From JBIICI01 sp044238935 (GTDB lineage Bacteria; Pseudomonadota; Alphaproteobacteria; Micavibrionales; Micavibrionaceae): a stretch of DNA of 39,916 nt. Both the position numbers and the translations under genes were made by a program. Every line of letters starts with the position of its first letter. The stretch's first letter is position 1. The stretch is taken from contig JBIICI010000017.1 of NCBI GenBank assembly GCA_044238935.1, positions 1-39,916 on the forward strand, in the 5' to 3' direction. The notes below the pieces were generated by a model. The model ran no database searches. It saw only the letters and a program-made list of their open reading frames with translations, and was not told the origin of the DNA. Positions 1-10,221 of this stretch are shown one piece after another.

Positions 1-3000
1 ATACATTTCCTGTATTGGATGCGTTACTGCCCGTTAAGTTAAAATTCGCCATTGATCCCGTTAAAGCCGTTGATGAAGAGCTCACCTCAAATATTGTACC
101 TGAGGTCATAGAGGTCGATCCTAAATTCAATCCCGTCTGTGTTGTTAATGTATCCCAATTCCAGACCTGCGCATTGTTTGCATTCGCAATCGTGTTAATA
201 CCTGTTGCCGCTGTTAAGGATGATAGTGCAGCAGTACCACCACTTCCCGTCGCCACATCCGCCCACGCCCCGTTAATCACAACACGGAATTTGTTGGTGG
301 TGCTATCATATCGGATCATTCCATTTGCGGCTGCAGGTTCTTGACCTGTTGTCCCACTCGGGATCTTAATCGCACCTGTGCCAGATACATCCAACTCAAC
401 AGTTGGGGATGCCGTCCCAACACCAACATTCCCAGCCGCGTCCACCACAAACGGTGTGGTATCTGTATCGCCTGTCGCATCATTCACACGCAATGACAAT
501 CCTGTGCCTAAATTCGTCACCATTAATGGCACCGCTGCAGAACTTGCCCCTGTAACCGCAGACCTAACCACTGATCCTGTATTGGCGACATCATTCCCAC
601 TAAGGATAAAATGCGCCAGCTCCCCTGTCATTGCTGTACTGGATGAAGATACGTTCAACACACGACCGCTGGTGATCGATGTTGATCCTAATGCAAGAGC
701 TGTTTGTGTTGATAATGTATCCCAATTCCAAGTTTGGGCAAAGTTTGCATTCGCAATTGTGTTGATCTGTGTTGCCGCGGTTAAACCAGACAATGAAGAT
801 GTCGTCGTGCCCGTCGCCACATCCGCCCACGCCCCGTTAATCACAACACGGAATTTGTTGGTGGTGCTATCATATCGGATCATCCCATTTGCGGCTGCAG
901 GTTCTGCACCAGTTGTTCCACTTGGGATCTTAATCGCACCTGTGCCAGATACATCCAACTCAACAGTTGGGGATGCCGTCCCAACACCAACATTCCCAGC
1001 CGCGTCCACCACAAACGGTGTGGTATCTGTATCGCCCGTCGCGTCATTAACCCGTAAAGACAATCCTGTGCCCAAATTCGTCACCATTAATGGCACCGCT
1101 GCAGAACTTGCCCCTGTGACCGCAGACCTAACCACTGATCCTGTATTGGCGACATCATTCCCACTAAGGATAAAATGCGCCAGCTCCCCTGTCATTGCTG
1201 TACTGGATGAACTCACATTCAACACACGACCGCTGGTGATCGATGTTGATCCTAATGCAAGAGCTGTTTGTGTCGATAATGTATCCCAATTCCATGTTTG
1301 GGCAAAGTTTGCATTCGCAATGGTATTGATCTGTGTCGCCGCCGTTAAACCAGACAATGAAGATGTCGTCGTGCCCGTCGCCACATCCGCCCAAGCCCCG
1401 TTAATCACAACACGGAATTTGTTGGTGGTGCTGTCATATCGGATCATCCCGTTTGCGGCTGCAGGCTCTTGACCGGTTGTTCCAGCAGGGATACGTATTG
1501 CATCTGTACCAAATATATCCAATGATACTACAGGAGAAACCGTACCAATTCCAAAACCACCAGATGCTCCCATAATCGATACAGTATTTGCATCGGATAA
1601 ATTTACGCCATTCTGATCTCCTAAAAAAACCCCCAAAGAGCTAACACCTGAAACTTGTGGATAAGTTGAATTTGATGAATTTCCTAATCCCAAAGCCATA
1701 GAATACGTACCAGCGCTAGTAACTTTAGTCTCTAATCCCATAGAAATAGAATAATCACCATTTGCCTCTGCAGCATATCCAAACGCAGAAGAGGAATACC
1801 CAGAAGCGACTGTTGATCGTCCAAAAGCAGTCGCATGCTGCCCAGAAGCAGTTGTGTTATATCCAAATCCTGTACTATAGCTTCCAACACTCACATCATC
1901 CCACTGAGTTGCTGTTACTTCACCCGCCCGAAAGGCAGCTTTAGATTTATCAAACCAAAAGCGCGCATCATCACTGGATGTTCCTGTATCTGCCAACTGA
2001 GATGATCCAAAAACAAAATCATCTGTACTATTGACCGTGGGTAATTTAGACCTGATAACCGTGCCATTGCGTTCAAAAACCGAACTGGAGGATGATGCGT
2101 AGCTAGCCCAACTGCCATTCTCGTAAAACTCAAAAACATTATTATCGCTGTTATATCGTATCATTCCATTTGCTGCTGTTGGTCTCTGTGCCGTTGTCCC
2201 ACTTGGAATCTTAATCGCCCCTGTGCCAACAACATCCAATTCAACACTAGGACTTGCCGTCCCAATCCCGACATTCCCTGAGGCATCCACCACAAAGGGT
2301 GTCGTATCCGTATCGCCCGTCGCGTCGTTAACCCGTAAAGACAATCCTGTCCCTAAATTCGTTACCATTAAGGGCACGGCGGCACTGCCTGCCCCTGCTG
2401 ATGTGCGTATCCCATTTCCTGTTCCAGTCCCAGTATAAGATGCATTTAACAAAGACCCCGTCAAAGCGTTAGAGCTAGAGTCTAAAGAAATCAAACTACC
2501 ACTGGTCAAAGTATTTCCAGTTGCATTAAAAATAGTCCCCGTTGTTAAAGCACTTCCCGTGATTCCGAAAATCGTTCCAGTTGTATCATTTACGCTATGT
2601 GTGTTAAAGCTTATTAACGTTCTCCACACCCCATTATGGTATCCATCAAACTTTGCATTTGTTGTATTATAAATCACCATTCCATCAACGGGGGAAGCAA
2701 TCGCATTTCTTTGCGTCAAGGTCATTCTGGGGAAGACAATGCCACCTGTCGTGCTGGTGACATCTAATATAGAACTCGCACCGGGACTGGCTGTGCCTAT
2801 CCCAACATTCCCAACCGCATCCACCACAAACGGTGTGGTATCTGTATCGCCTGTCGCATCATTCACACGCAATGACAATCCTGTTCCTAAATTCGTCACC
2901 ATTAAGGGTACTGCTGCCGATGACGTTCCCGTAACACTGGTTCGTAATACATTTCCTGTATTGGATGCGTTACTGCCCGTTAAGTTAAAATTCGCCATTG

Positions 3001-6000
3001 ATCCCGTTAAAGCCGTTGATGAAGAGCTCACCCCGAATATTGAGCCTGAGGTCATAGAGGTTGAGCCTAAATTCAATCCTGTCTGTGTTGTTAATGTATC
3101 CCAATTCCAGACCTGCGCATTATTTGCATTCGCAATCGTATTAATCTGTGTTGCCGCTGTTATCGATGATAAAGCACTGCTGCCATTGCCTGTGACCATA
3201 TCCGCCCAAGCCCCGTTAATAACCACACGGAATTTATGTGTGGTGCTATCATATCGGATCATTCCGTTTGCGGCAACGGGCTCTTGGCCAGTCGTGCCAA
3301 CGGGAATACGAATTGCATCTGTGCCTGATATATCCAATGATACTGCAGGATTAGAAATCCCAACGCCTAATTTCCCTGCATCATTATATAAATCAACAAA
3401 TTCTAAAGCTGCTGCGCCACTATTAACAGCCACAAGCTTTTTAGCCGCACCTGTATAATTGGCAGGCGTATCCGTTAAGGAGGTGAACGCCGTCACCGCA
3501 CTGCTATTATTCAAATATTTTATCCACGCCCCATTTTGATAAAATTCAAAGGCATTATCATCGGTATTATAGCGTATCATTCCATTGACAGCAGCGGGTT
3601 GCTGCGCTGTTGTCCCTGCTGGAATTCGAATAGCATCTGTGCCACGAATATCAAATGTGATGGCCGGCGCATTCGTCCCAATTCCGATACGACCGCTTGA
3701 TAAAGCAATGATCCCCACACGGCGACAATCTGCTGCATCGCCTTGCGTGTCAAAATCACCTTCGGTATAGCCTGAGGGACACAGACCTGTGCCCACATCA
3801 TATTGTGTGTCTTCGGTATGTAAGCGCCCTAAGGGTGAGGCCGTTCCGATTCCTAAACGATCTGTTGTTTTGTCAAAGACAAAGAGGCTATCTGCACCAA
3901 ACGCACCACCATCATTAAATGTAATTTGTTTATCTGCGCCAGATATACCCAGACTGCCGCTTAATAATGTATCAGCATCCGCGCATGTGCTGCCGTCTTC
4001 ATTACAATATTGCACCGCACCAATATCACCCTCAACATCCAAGCTCAAAGTCCCACTGACGGCAGGGTTTGTGGCAGGTGTTTGATCAATAATCATCTTC
4101 CCCCCCAACAACGCCATCGTATTGGTGGCTGTTAAATCAACGCCTTGCTGATCATCCATGAAGATCCCGAAAGAACGCGCCCCTGAAACAGTCGGCAAGG
4201 TGGCGGTTGAGGCCTCCCCCAATCCAATGGCAAAACTATTTACACCAGAAGCCACAACCTCATTCCCAAGCGCCATCGCATCCGTTGCAGCGGCTGTGAT
4301 CTCATTTCCAATGGCAACAGATTGCAGCCCTGAGGCAATCACATTATACCCAAGCCCTACACTCCGCAGACCAGAATTTCCACTATCCCATTGCGTGCCA
4401 GTGACTTGCCCCGCGCGAATGATTGCGGACTCAGGATCAAATAAAAGCCGTGATCCTGCACCAGTGCTAATTAAGCTGACCGTTCCCAAATACCCCCCGA
4501 TAACAGATAAATCGCCATCAATGACCCCATTTCCATTGACGGTCAAAGCCTGAGTTGGGTTTGTTGTCCCAATCCCAACCGATCCCGTATTATAATAAAT
4601 ATCACTGCCTGTTTTTGTCCATACACTGCCAACGCCATTACCGCCCGTACCACCGCCTGTTGATGCGCCTAAGGCTTCCCATGTGCCACTGATACAGGCT
4701 AATAAATAATTATTACTGGAATCATACTGAATAGCACCGCTATTGCCCACACAGCTTTGACCTTGGGTGTTGCTGCCGCCGACACGTAAGAATGAGCCAA
4801 CAATTGCATTGCCTGACACATCAATATTGCCATTTAAATCTAAATTCCCATCAATCGTGGTGGCATCCAATGTTGTTGTGCCATCAACATTTAATCCGTT
4901 ATTGAAATCCCCTGCCCCGTCCACAGATAAGGTTGAGGATAATGTCGTTGCCCCCGTAACACCCAATGTGCCACCAATCGAAACATTGCCTGATATATCG
5001 GCGGCACCGTTTAAATCCAAATCGCCATCAATTGTGGTTTCATCCAATGTGGTTGCACCATCAACGTTTAAATTATTATTGAAATCTGCCGCCCCATCCA
5101 CGGATAGAGTTGATGATAATGTTGTCGCACCTGTCACGCCCAACGTCCCAACCAAGGTTGTATTTCCATCCACATTCAGCGTGCTATCAAAATCAACCGC
5201 GCCCGTTGCGCCCAATCCTGCCAAAGAGGTTAGACCACCCACGCTTAATGTTCCTGTAACCCCAACAGTCCCGATCACATCTAATGTATCATCAACAGGG
5301 GCGCCACCCAGACCTAAACGATTATTGGTCGCATCAAAAATAAATGTTGAGTCCGCCCCTAAAACCCCTGCATTATTAAATTGAACTTCCCCTGACGCAC
5401 CAGAAGCCGCTAGCAATGTGCCGCTACCACCAATATCAATCCATCCGGGGACTTCGTTATTACAAATTTGTAATTTGAAGTCTGTGCCGGCTTTATTAAT
5501 ACGCAAGACCCCATCATTCGCTAAGTTACAGTTCGCCGCCTGAATCTCATCAGGTAAGTTCAAAAGACCCCCTTGGTTTTTTAAGTCCAATAACTGCCCT
5601 GCCCCGACTGTTGCCCCCGCATCAAATTTTGCTGCCCCTTGGAAGGTGGCGTCTTGTTGCACCTCAATCTTTTTATCAATGGTGGCGGTATCCGCCGCGC
5701 CATTTTTTAATTTCCACAGACCATCAACGGCCTGTGAGGCTTCTTCATAATTATACTTTAGAACCAAATCATCGCTGCCCACTGATTCTGAGAGATAGGC
5801 TGGTGTCGCCCCACAGCTGGATTGAAATGTTCGATCAGGCCCCGCAGATACAATCGCAATCACGGTTTTGGATGCCAGATTTTCCCCTGCCAACACATTC
5901 GCCCCTGAACAAGCCGCCGTGACTGATCCATGATCCCACGCGCAATATCCGTAATATGTACCCCACGGGTCTTTTTTGGCGGCGCCAATATTGGCATTTA

Positions 6001-6343
6001 AACAGCCTCCGCCCGTGAGGCTGGAACATCCCACTGTTACCGTATCAGGGTTCAAAGGCTCAACGTAACCATCTGTGTCACAATCGCCGTTGCTGGCCGC
6101 CTCAGATGCCGCTAGCATCGCAAGGCGTGCAGCGATTAACATTTGCGCATCGGCTTTTGCGCGTTGATTTAAGGTCACAACCGTGGATAAAGGCCCCCGC
6201 ATCAATGATGTTGAGGCAGCCCCAATGACCCCAATCAATGCAATTGCACCGAATAAGACAAAGAATATATTCCCCTGTTGTGTTCGACTATGAATCACAT
6301 CATCAGCAGAATAAAGAAATCGGTGAAATACCTTAAAAGCCAT
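1..6343 (-). CDS. Giant repetitive fibre/adhesin-like surface protein, C-terminus beyond the window
   Basis: A single minus-strand frame is open from the ATG at 6343 to the window edge (over 2,110 codons). I read most of it triplet by triplet and met no stop; a TAA lies in frame just upstream of the ATG. Residues about 20-50 hold a hydrophobic segment after RTQQGN, suggesting an inner-membrane or pilin-like anchor. Residues about 90-176 are cysteine-containing and pseudopilin-like (DPWGTYYGYC, then AIVSAGPD). Then come collagen-like LGVTGATTLS repeats (about 5000-5300), YadA-head-type repeats with the pattern SxAxGxxxxAxG (about 4230-4400 and 1690-1890), and tail-fibre-like modules with GIGTASP, AANGMIRYDS and INGAWADV. 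It is low in charged residues and rich in T, S, G and A, as exported fibres are. No strong ribosome-binding site is visible. A surface fibre or adhesin role is inferred. Confidence 0.85.
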   Translation of the reverse strand, partial: MAFKVFHRFLYSADDVIHSRTQQGNIFFVLFGAIALIGVIGAASTSLMRGPLSTVVTLNQRAKADAQMLIAARLAMLAASEAASNGDCDTDGYVEPLNPDTVTVGCSSLTGGGCLNANIGAAKKDPWGTYYGYCAWDHGSVTAACSGANVLAGENLASKTVIAIVSAGPDRTFQSSCGATPAYLSESVGSDDLVLKYNYEEASQAVDGLWKLKNGAADTATIDKKIEVQQDATFQGAAKFDAGATVGAGQLLDLKNQGGLLNLPDEIQAANCNLANDGVLRINKAGTDFKLQICNNEVPGWIDIGGSGTLLAASGASGEVQFNNAGVLGADSTFIFDATNNRLGLGGAPVDDTLDVIGTVGVTGTLSVGGLTSLAGLGATGAVDFDSTLNVDGNTTLVGTLGVTGATTLSSTLSVDGAADFNNNLNVDGATTLDETTIDGDLDLNGAADISGNVSIGGTLGVTGATTLSSTLSVDGAGDFNNGLNVDGTTTLDATTIDGNLDLNGNIDVSGNAIVGSFLRVGGSNTQGQSCVGNSGAIQYDSSNNYLLACISGTWEALGASTGGGTGGNGVGSVWTKTGSDIYYNTGSVGIGTTNPTQALTVNGNGVIDGDLSVIGGYLGTVSLISTGAGSRLLFDPESAIIRAGQVTGTQWDSGNSGLRSVGLGYNVIASGLQSVAIGNEITAAATDAMALGNEVVASGVNSFAIGLGEASTATLPTVSGARSFGIFMDDQQGVDLTATNTMALLGGKMIIDQTPATNPAVSGTLSLDVEGDIGAVQYCNEDGSTCADADTLLSGSLGISGADKQITFNDGGAFGADSLFVFDKTTDRLGIGTASPLGRLHTEDTQYDVGTGLCPSGYTEGDFDTQGDAADCRRVGIIALSSGRIGIGTNAPAITFDIRGTDAIRIPAGTTAQQPAAVNGMIRYNTDDNAFEFYQNGAWIKYLNNSSAVTAFTSLTDTPANYTGAAKKLVAVNSGAAALEFVDLYNDAGKLGVGISNPAVSLDISGTDAIRIPVGTTGQEPVAANGMIRYDSTTHKFRVVINGAWADMVTGNGSSALSSITAATQINTIANANNAQVWNWDTLTTQTGLNLGSTSMTSGSIFGVSSSSTALTGSMANFNLTGSNASNTGNVLRTSVTGTSSAAVPLMVTNLGTGLSLRVNDATGDTDTTPFVVDAVGNVGIGTASPGASSILDVTSTTGGIVFPRMTLTQRNAIASPVDGMVIYNTTNAKFDGYHNGVWRTLISFNTHSVNDTTGTIFGITGSALTTGTIFNATGNTLTSGSLISLDSSSNALTGSLLNASYTGTGTGNGIRTSAGAGSAAVPLMVTNLGTGLSLRVNDATGDTDTTPFVVDASGNVGIGTASPSVELDVVGTGAIKIPSGTTAQRPTAANGMIRYNSDNNVFEFYENGSWASYASSSSSVFERNGTVIRSKLPTVNSTDDFVFGSSQLADTGTSSDDARFWFDKSKAAFRAGEVTATQWDDVSVGSYSTGFGYNTTASGQHATAFGRSTVASGYSSSAFGYAAEANGDYSISMGLETKVTSAGTYSMALGLGNSSNSTYPQVSGVSSLGVFLGDQNGVNLSDANTVSIMGASGGFGIGTVSPVVSLDIFGTDAIRIPAGTTGQEPAAANGMIRYDSTTNKFRVVINGAWADVATGTTTSSLSGLTAATQINTIANANFAQTWNWDTLSTQTALALGSTSITSGRVLNVSSSSTAMTGELAHFILSGNDVANTGSVVRSAVTGASSAAVPLMVTNLGTGLSLRVNDATGDTDTTPFVVDAAGNVGVGTASPTVELDVSGTGAIKIPSGTTGAEPAAANGMIRYDSTTNKFRVVINGAWADVATGTTTSSLSGLTAATQINTIANANFAQTWNWDTLSTQTALALGSTSITSGRVLNVSSSSTAMTGELAHFILSGNDVANTGSVVRSAVTGASSAAVPLMVTNLGTGLSLRVNDATGDTDTTPFVVDAAGNVGVGTASPTVELDVSGTGAIKIPSGTTGQEPAAANGMIRYDSTTNKFRVVINGAWADVATGSGGTAALSSLTAATGINTIANANNAQVWNWDTLTTQTGLNLGSTSMTSGTIFEVSSSSTALTGSMANFNLTGSNASNTGNV
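378..1505 (-). repeat. Two tandem 564-bp (188-codon) repeat units inside the giant fibre gene
   Basis: Units 378-941 and 942-1505 are nearly identical over 564 bp; among the few differences are GAAGATACG against GAACTCACA near 645 and 1209. The period is a multiple of three, so each unit adds 188 residues without changing frame. Each carries, in protein order, GTGAIKIPSGTTG, NGMIRYDS, INGAWAD, INTIANAN, WNWDTL, MVTNLGTGLSLRVND and FVVDA. Bases from 1 match bases from 2947 nearly perfectly (offset 2946, also a multiple of three), so further copies exist. Confidence 0.9.
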
Positions 6344-6496
6344 AGAATTTTAGGAATCTATTGATATTTTAATAAACATTAATATTCTATTGTTTCGAAA
6401 AACTATTAATATTTTGTTATGATTTAGACTTGATTTTATTTTTATAATTCCCCAAGATTAAGTTCATTTAAAACTAATCTTAAAAGAGTCTAAACA
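6344..6496. promoter_or_regulatory. Divergent AT-rich promoter region between the fibre gene and the PRPP-synthetase-like gene
   Basis: The 153 bp between two divergently transcribed genes are strongly AT-rich. ATTAATATT occurs twice (near 6380 and 6406), and AAGATTA (near 6453) is repeated inverted as TAATCTT just before the plus-strand gene. A purine-rich AAAAGAG precedes the ATG at 6497. Promoters for both directions must lie here, but no clear -35/-10 pair stands out. Confidence 0.4.
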
Positions 6497-7723
6497 ATGT
6501 ATAAGAATTTAATGTCATTCTTCTTTCGTCTAGCTGCCCCTGTTCAAAAACTTCACCCAATTATTGTTTCAGGATATAGCAGTCAGAATTTGGCTAAAAA
6601 TATTGCAGATGTCATGCAAACACGCCTCATAGATGTTTCATACAAACAATTCCAAGACAGAGAAATTCAAACAACAATCAACGACAATGTAAGAGGACGG
6701 GAAGTCGTTGTCGTTGCATCCGCCTCAGGTGACCCGAATAAACAGGAAAAAGAAACGCGCCTGCTTATGCGTGCCGCCAAACAATCTGGTGCAAAATCGG
6801 TGACTTTATTGCTGCCTTATATGTGGTATGGGCGATCTGATGATAATTGGGACGAGCGCAATGCCCCTGCCTTGGTTGATACAATTGAAAATTTACGTCC
6901 GCATTGTGACCATGTTTTGATTGTTGACCCACATAACCAAGGATTCACAAGAGAAAAGTTTGCCTGTAGCACCATAAAAAATCGTCAAACCATTCATCTT
7001 GCCTATCCGTTTGCGGTGCAGTTAAAATCATTATTTAATGAGCAGGCCTTAAATATAGATGATTTACTCTTATCCCATGCCGATGCAGGATCAACAAAAC
7101 GCATTAGCCCCAGTTTTAGAAAAGCCATCTATAATGTTTTAGGATTGGATCGCAATCCAAGCCAAGATGATTGGGCGCAGGGGCAAAAAGATCGTGATAA
7201 AGTCACGGGCAAAAGCTGTGTTCGTGGATTTAGTCAAGATGTTCAAAACAAACATATTGTTATTTTTGAAGACATGCTTTCCACAGGCGGAACAGCATGC
7301 GATTTAGCCGATTTCTTAAAAAAACAAGGCGCAAAATCCGTGATCTTATTCGCCACGAATGGGCTATTTAACACAACGGATTCAGATATTACAAAGGGCG
7401 TTCAGCGCATTAACAACAGCCAATTAGATGCCGTTTTTATTGCAGATACTTACGACCATTCTTTAACAGACCCCGCCATTCATCAAGCCATTGAAAACAG
7501 CCCCATTATCCATGTGATTAAAACAGCGCCTTATTTAGCCTCCATTATCAATGCCATGCTTACAGAAGTTACCCCAGAGATGGAACATGATGAAAATTCA
7601 ATTTCTGCACTCCTCAGTGGTTGCCACCCTCATCAAATCAAAATTAATCAACGCATCGCAACAGCAACAGCATTAAAGAGCACCAGTCCTTTGTTGAAAA
7701 TCATGCCATCTTATAAAAGATGA
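6497..7723 (+). CDS. Divergent ribose-phosphate pyrophosphokinase (PRPP synthetase) family protein
   Basis: Family members transfer pyrophosphate from ATP to ribose 5-phosphate, giving PRPP. The N-terminal half keeps the family pattern: FQDREIQ (residues 52-58, usually FxDGE), NVRGREVVVVAS (64-75), LLPYMWYGRSDD (105-116, usually PYFxYARQDR) and VDPHNQGF (143-150). The C-terminal half has the PRPP-binding loop as IVIFEDMLSTGGTA (254-267), where canonical enzymes have VVDDMIDTGGT. At 408 residues it is about 90 longer than the usual ~315, with extra sequence around 180-240 and at the C-terminus. It may be a paralogue with an altered role beside a canonical prs elsewhere. It converges on the histidine kinase gene, with only 3 bp between the stops. 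Confidence 0.75.
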   Translation: MYKNLMSFFFRLAAPVQKLHPIIVSGYSSQNLAKNIADVMQTRLIDVSYKQFQDREIQTTINDNVRGREVVVVASASGDPNKQEKETRLLMRAAKQSGAKSVTLLLPYMWYGRSDDNWDERNAPALVDTIENLRPHCDHVLIVDPHNQGFTREKFACSTIKNRQTIHLAYPFAVQLKSLFNEQALNIDDLLLSHADAGSTKRISPSFRKAIYNVLGLDRNPSQDDWAQGQKDRDKVTGKSCVRGFSQDVQNKHIVIFEDMLSTGGTACDLADFLKKQGAKSVILFATNGLFNTTDSDITKGVQRINNSQLDAVFIADTYDHSLTDPAIHQAIENSPIIHVIKTAPYLASIINAMLTEVTPEMEHDENSISALLSGCHPHQIKINQRIATATALKSTSPLLKIMPSYKR

Positions 7724-7726
7724 TTT

Positions 7727-10150
7727 TCACCGTCCTAATTTAGAAACACGGGTCGAAGGAATAATCACAGTAACAGTTGTTCCAATACCTTTTTGGGAGA
7801 AAATATCCAATGATCCACTATGTAATTTTACCAGCGCATCCACCAAGGTAAGCCCCAAGCCTGCACCAGAGCCTGATCGATTCAAGGCATTTTCTAATTG
7901 ACCAAATGGGGATAATATTTTATCAACTTCGGAATTATTAAATCCAATCCCCGTATCGGTAATGGAAAAGCGGAGGTTATTTTGGGAATCCGTTGAATAA
8001 GACAGCGTAATACGACCGCCTTCAGGCGTAAACTTAATCGCATTTGACAATAAATTCATCAAAATTTGCTTGAATGCTAATTCTTCACCAACAATCTGGG
8101 GGATTTTGTCTTCACATAAATTGACAATTGTTAATTTGCTCTCTTTTATTTTTGACATTTTTAAATCTAAAATATTCACAATCAATCGATCTAAATTTAC
8201 AATGCCTTCATTTAGGTGACGCTCCCCTGCATCAATCCGTGATACATCTAAGATCTCATTAATCAGGCCTAATAATTTACGACCACTTTCATAAATATCT
8301 CTGGCATATTCGTAATAGGCAGGCTGACCGACAGGGCCAAAAACTTGGTTTTTGATAATCTCAGAAAAACCAATAATCGAATTCAGGGGTGTGCGCAATT
8401 CATGACTCATATTCGCCAAAAACTCAGATTTTGCCCGATTGGCTAAATCAGAATTTTGCTTTGCTTTTTGTAAATCCAGCTCGGCTTCTTTACGTTTTGT
8501 AATATCAACGATACTGCCCTCATAATACAGAACTTGATTTTGATTATCCTTAACGGCATGTCCATTTTCACTAATCCAAATGGCTGATCCATTACGGCAG
8601 TAAACTTGAATTTCAAAATTATTGACGACTTGGTCATTTTCAATCAATTTAATAAAATGCATGCGATCCCGATGCGAAACATAAATTTGCGTATGAACAT
8701 TATGGATCTCACGCAATAATGTTTCTGGACTGTCATAGCCTAAAATTTTTGCAAAGGCTGGGTTAATATTTAGAATCTGCCCCTCAGGTGTGACCTGGTA
8801 AATACCGCCTGAGGCATTATCAACGATACGACGATATTTTTTTTCTGCCTCACTTAATGCACGCTCTGCACGACGGCGCTCTTCAATATCGGTAATTGTA
8901 CCAACAATTCTTTTTTGTGTTCCATTGCTGGATTTCCCCACCACTGAAAATGACATTTCTATGGCACGGAATGTCCCATCAATTGTTCGTAATCTTGTAT
9001 AATAACGTTTTCCGCTATCTAAATTATAATGTGATTTTTCAAAGATTTCTTTGATGTCCGCCTGATCTTGGGGGTGTAAAAAGCTATGAAAGGGTTGTTG
9101 AATACAATTTTTGGGATCAAAACCCGTTATTTTATACCATGATTTATTGAGAAAGATAAGCTGCCCTGCTTCATTCAGTTCCAAAATAACGTCATTCACT
9201 GCGTTTAAAATAGAGCGATGGTCATTTTCAGATTTCGTAATGGACTCATTTAATTTTTTACGGGCTTCGATTTCTTTATTCAACTGACGATTCTGATTTT
9301 CCAAAGCATTATTCGCATCAAACAGCCGATGCGACTGCCGTTGCTGTGATAAAATACCAAAAGCGGCAAAAACACTTAAAAACAACCCAAAAACAAAAAC
9401 AAAAAACGGGGCTTTTTCTAAAAAAATTGTGCGCGCATCTTTGCTCAGGTAAATATTAAGATGCATGGGAAGATTGATATTCATCTTCTGTAACTGAGAC
9501 GACGTGATGCGAACTGTCTGTTTTTCTGAATGATCCTGAATCCAATCATCCCTTTGTAAGGCCGCAACAGGAATATTCTTATCCCCTATCAGAAATTCTA
9601 ACATCCCTAAATTACGATGACGATTTAGATAATTCTGATTTACAAAATCAGATAATCGATCAACACCCACAACATACTGTGCGCTATTCCCTAAACGATA
9701 GGCAATCATCAATCCATTTTTTTCAGAAAGAAAATCAAGTTTAATTGGGATTAAAAGCATTTTTTGCGTCCGCATCTCCTGTGGCAACGCATAAAAAGAC
9801 GTCAGATTTTTTTGAATAGGATCATCCAGCGCTGATTCGACCGCAATATTGGGAGCAAATACCAAATCGTCAAAATTATAAAAATCTTTTATCGCTGCCA
9901 AACGATTCGCATCGATTGGCGGCTGATCCTCAATATATTTCAAGCTGTTGAAACGGCTATCTAAATATTGGGTAATCTGGATTTTTGAATCTTGAATAAC
10001 CCAATCTTTTTCCTCTTGTAACATCTGAGAAATGAAAACATGCAGGACAAAAAACGCTGTTACAGAAAAAATAGCGCCATTAATCAAGACCATCACAAAG
10101 GAAATGATCTCATTTTTTTCGACGGGTATATAGCGTTTAAGCCTCTTCAT
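7727..10150 (-). CDS. Membrane-bound PAS-domain sensor histidine kinase
   Basis: An 807-residue two-component sensor kinase. Transmembrane segments at about 15-40 and 248-268 enclose a periplasmic sensing region of about 200 residues. A coiled linker (about 275-310) and two PAS/PAC domains (about 310-430 and 435-560) follow. The HisKA motif SHELRTPLN carries the phosphoacceptor His583. The ATPase domain shows LLSNAIKFTPEGG (N box), DTGIGF (G1) and GAGLGLTL (G2). There is no receiver domain and no response regulator adjacent, so the partner is unknown. I take the ATG at 10150; a TTG six codons upstream (10168) is possible, and neither has a good ribosome-binding site. It resembles the PleC/DivJ-like PAS kinases of alphaproteobacteria, but a specific assignment is not supported. 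Confidence 0.9.
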   Translation of the reverse strand: MKRLKRYIPVEKNEIISFVMVLINGAIFSVTAFFVLHVFISQMLQEEKDWVIQDSKIQITQYLDSRFNSLKYIEDQPPIDANRLAAIKDFYNFDDLVFAPNIAVESALDDPIQKNLTSFYALPQEMRTQKMLLIPIKLDFLSEKNGLMIAYRLGNSAQYVVGVDRLSDFVNQNYLNRHRNLGMLEFLIGDKNIPVAALQRDDWIQDHSEKQTVRITSSQLQKMNINLPMHLNIYLSKDARTIFLEKAPFFVFVFGLFLSVFAAFGILSQQRQSHRLFDANNALENQNRQLNKEIEARKKLNESITKSENDHRSILNAVNDVILELNEAGQLIFLNKSWYKITGFDPKNCIQQPFHSFLHPQDQADIKEIFEKSHYNLDSGKRYYTRLRTIDGTFRAIEMSFSVVGKSSNGTQKRIVGTITDIEERRRAERALSEAEKKYRRIVDNASGGIYQVTPEGQILNINPAFAKILGYDSPETLLREIHNVHTQIYVSHRDRMHFIKLIENDQVVNNFEIQVYCRNGSAIWISENGHAVKDNQNQVLYYEGSIVDITKRKEAELDLQKAKQNSDLANRAKSEFLANMSHELRTPLNSIIGFSEIIKNQVFGPVGQPAYYEYARDIYESGRKLLGLINEILDVSRIDAGERHLNEGIVNLDRLIVNILDLKMSKIKESKLTIVNLCEDKIPQIVGEELAFKQILMNLLSNAIKFTPEGGRITLSYSTDSQNNLRFSITDTGIGFNNSEVDKILSPFGQLENALNRSGSGAGLGLTLVDALVKLHSGSLDIFSQKGIGTTVTVIIPSTRVSKLGR

Positions 10151-10221
10151 ATTGATCAGTATGACCAATGAAGTTTAAAAATAGATAAAATTTTATCTAT
10201 TTTTTTGAAGAAAATAGAGCT

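Noticed and set aside
378..1472. A long plus-strand open frame (364 codons) and several others across 1-5400
   Set aside because: They are mirror frames of the repetitive fibre gene on the minus strand; the minus frame is open over the entire 6.3 kb and has recognisable domains.
1..5400. CRISPR-like periodic repeats
   Set aside because: Repeats are long coding modules in frame, with no short repeat/unique spacer pattern.
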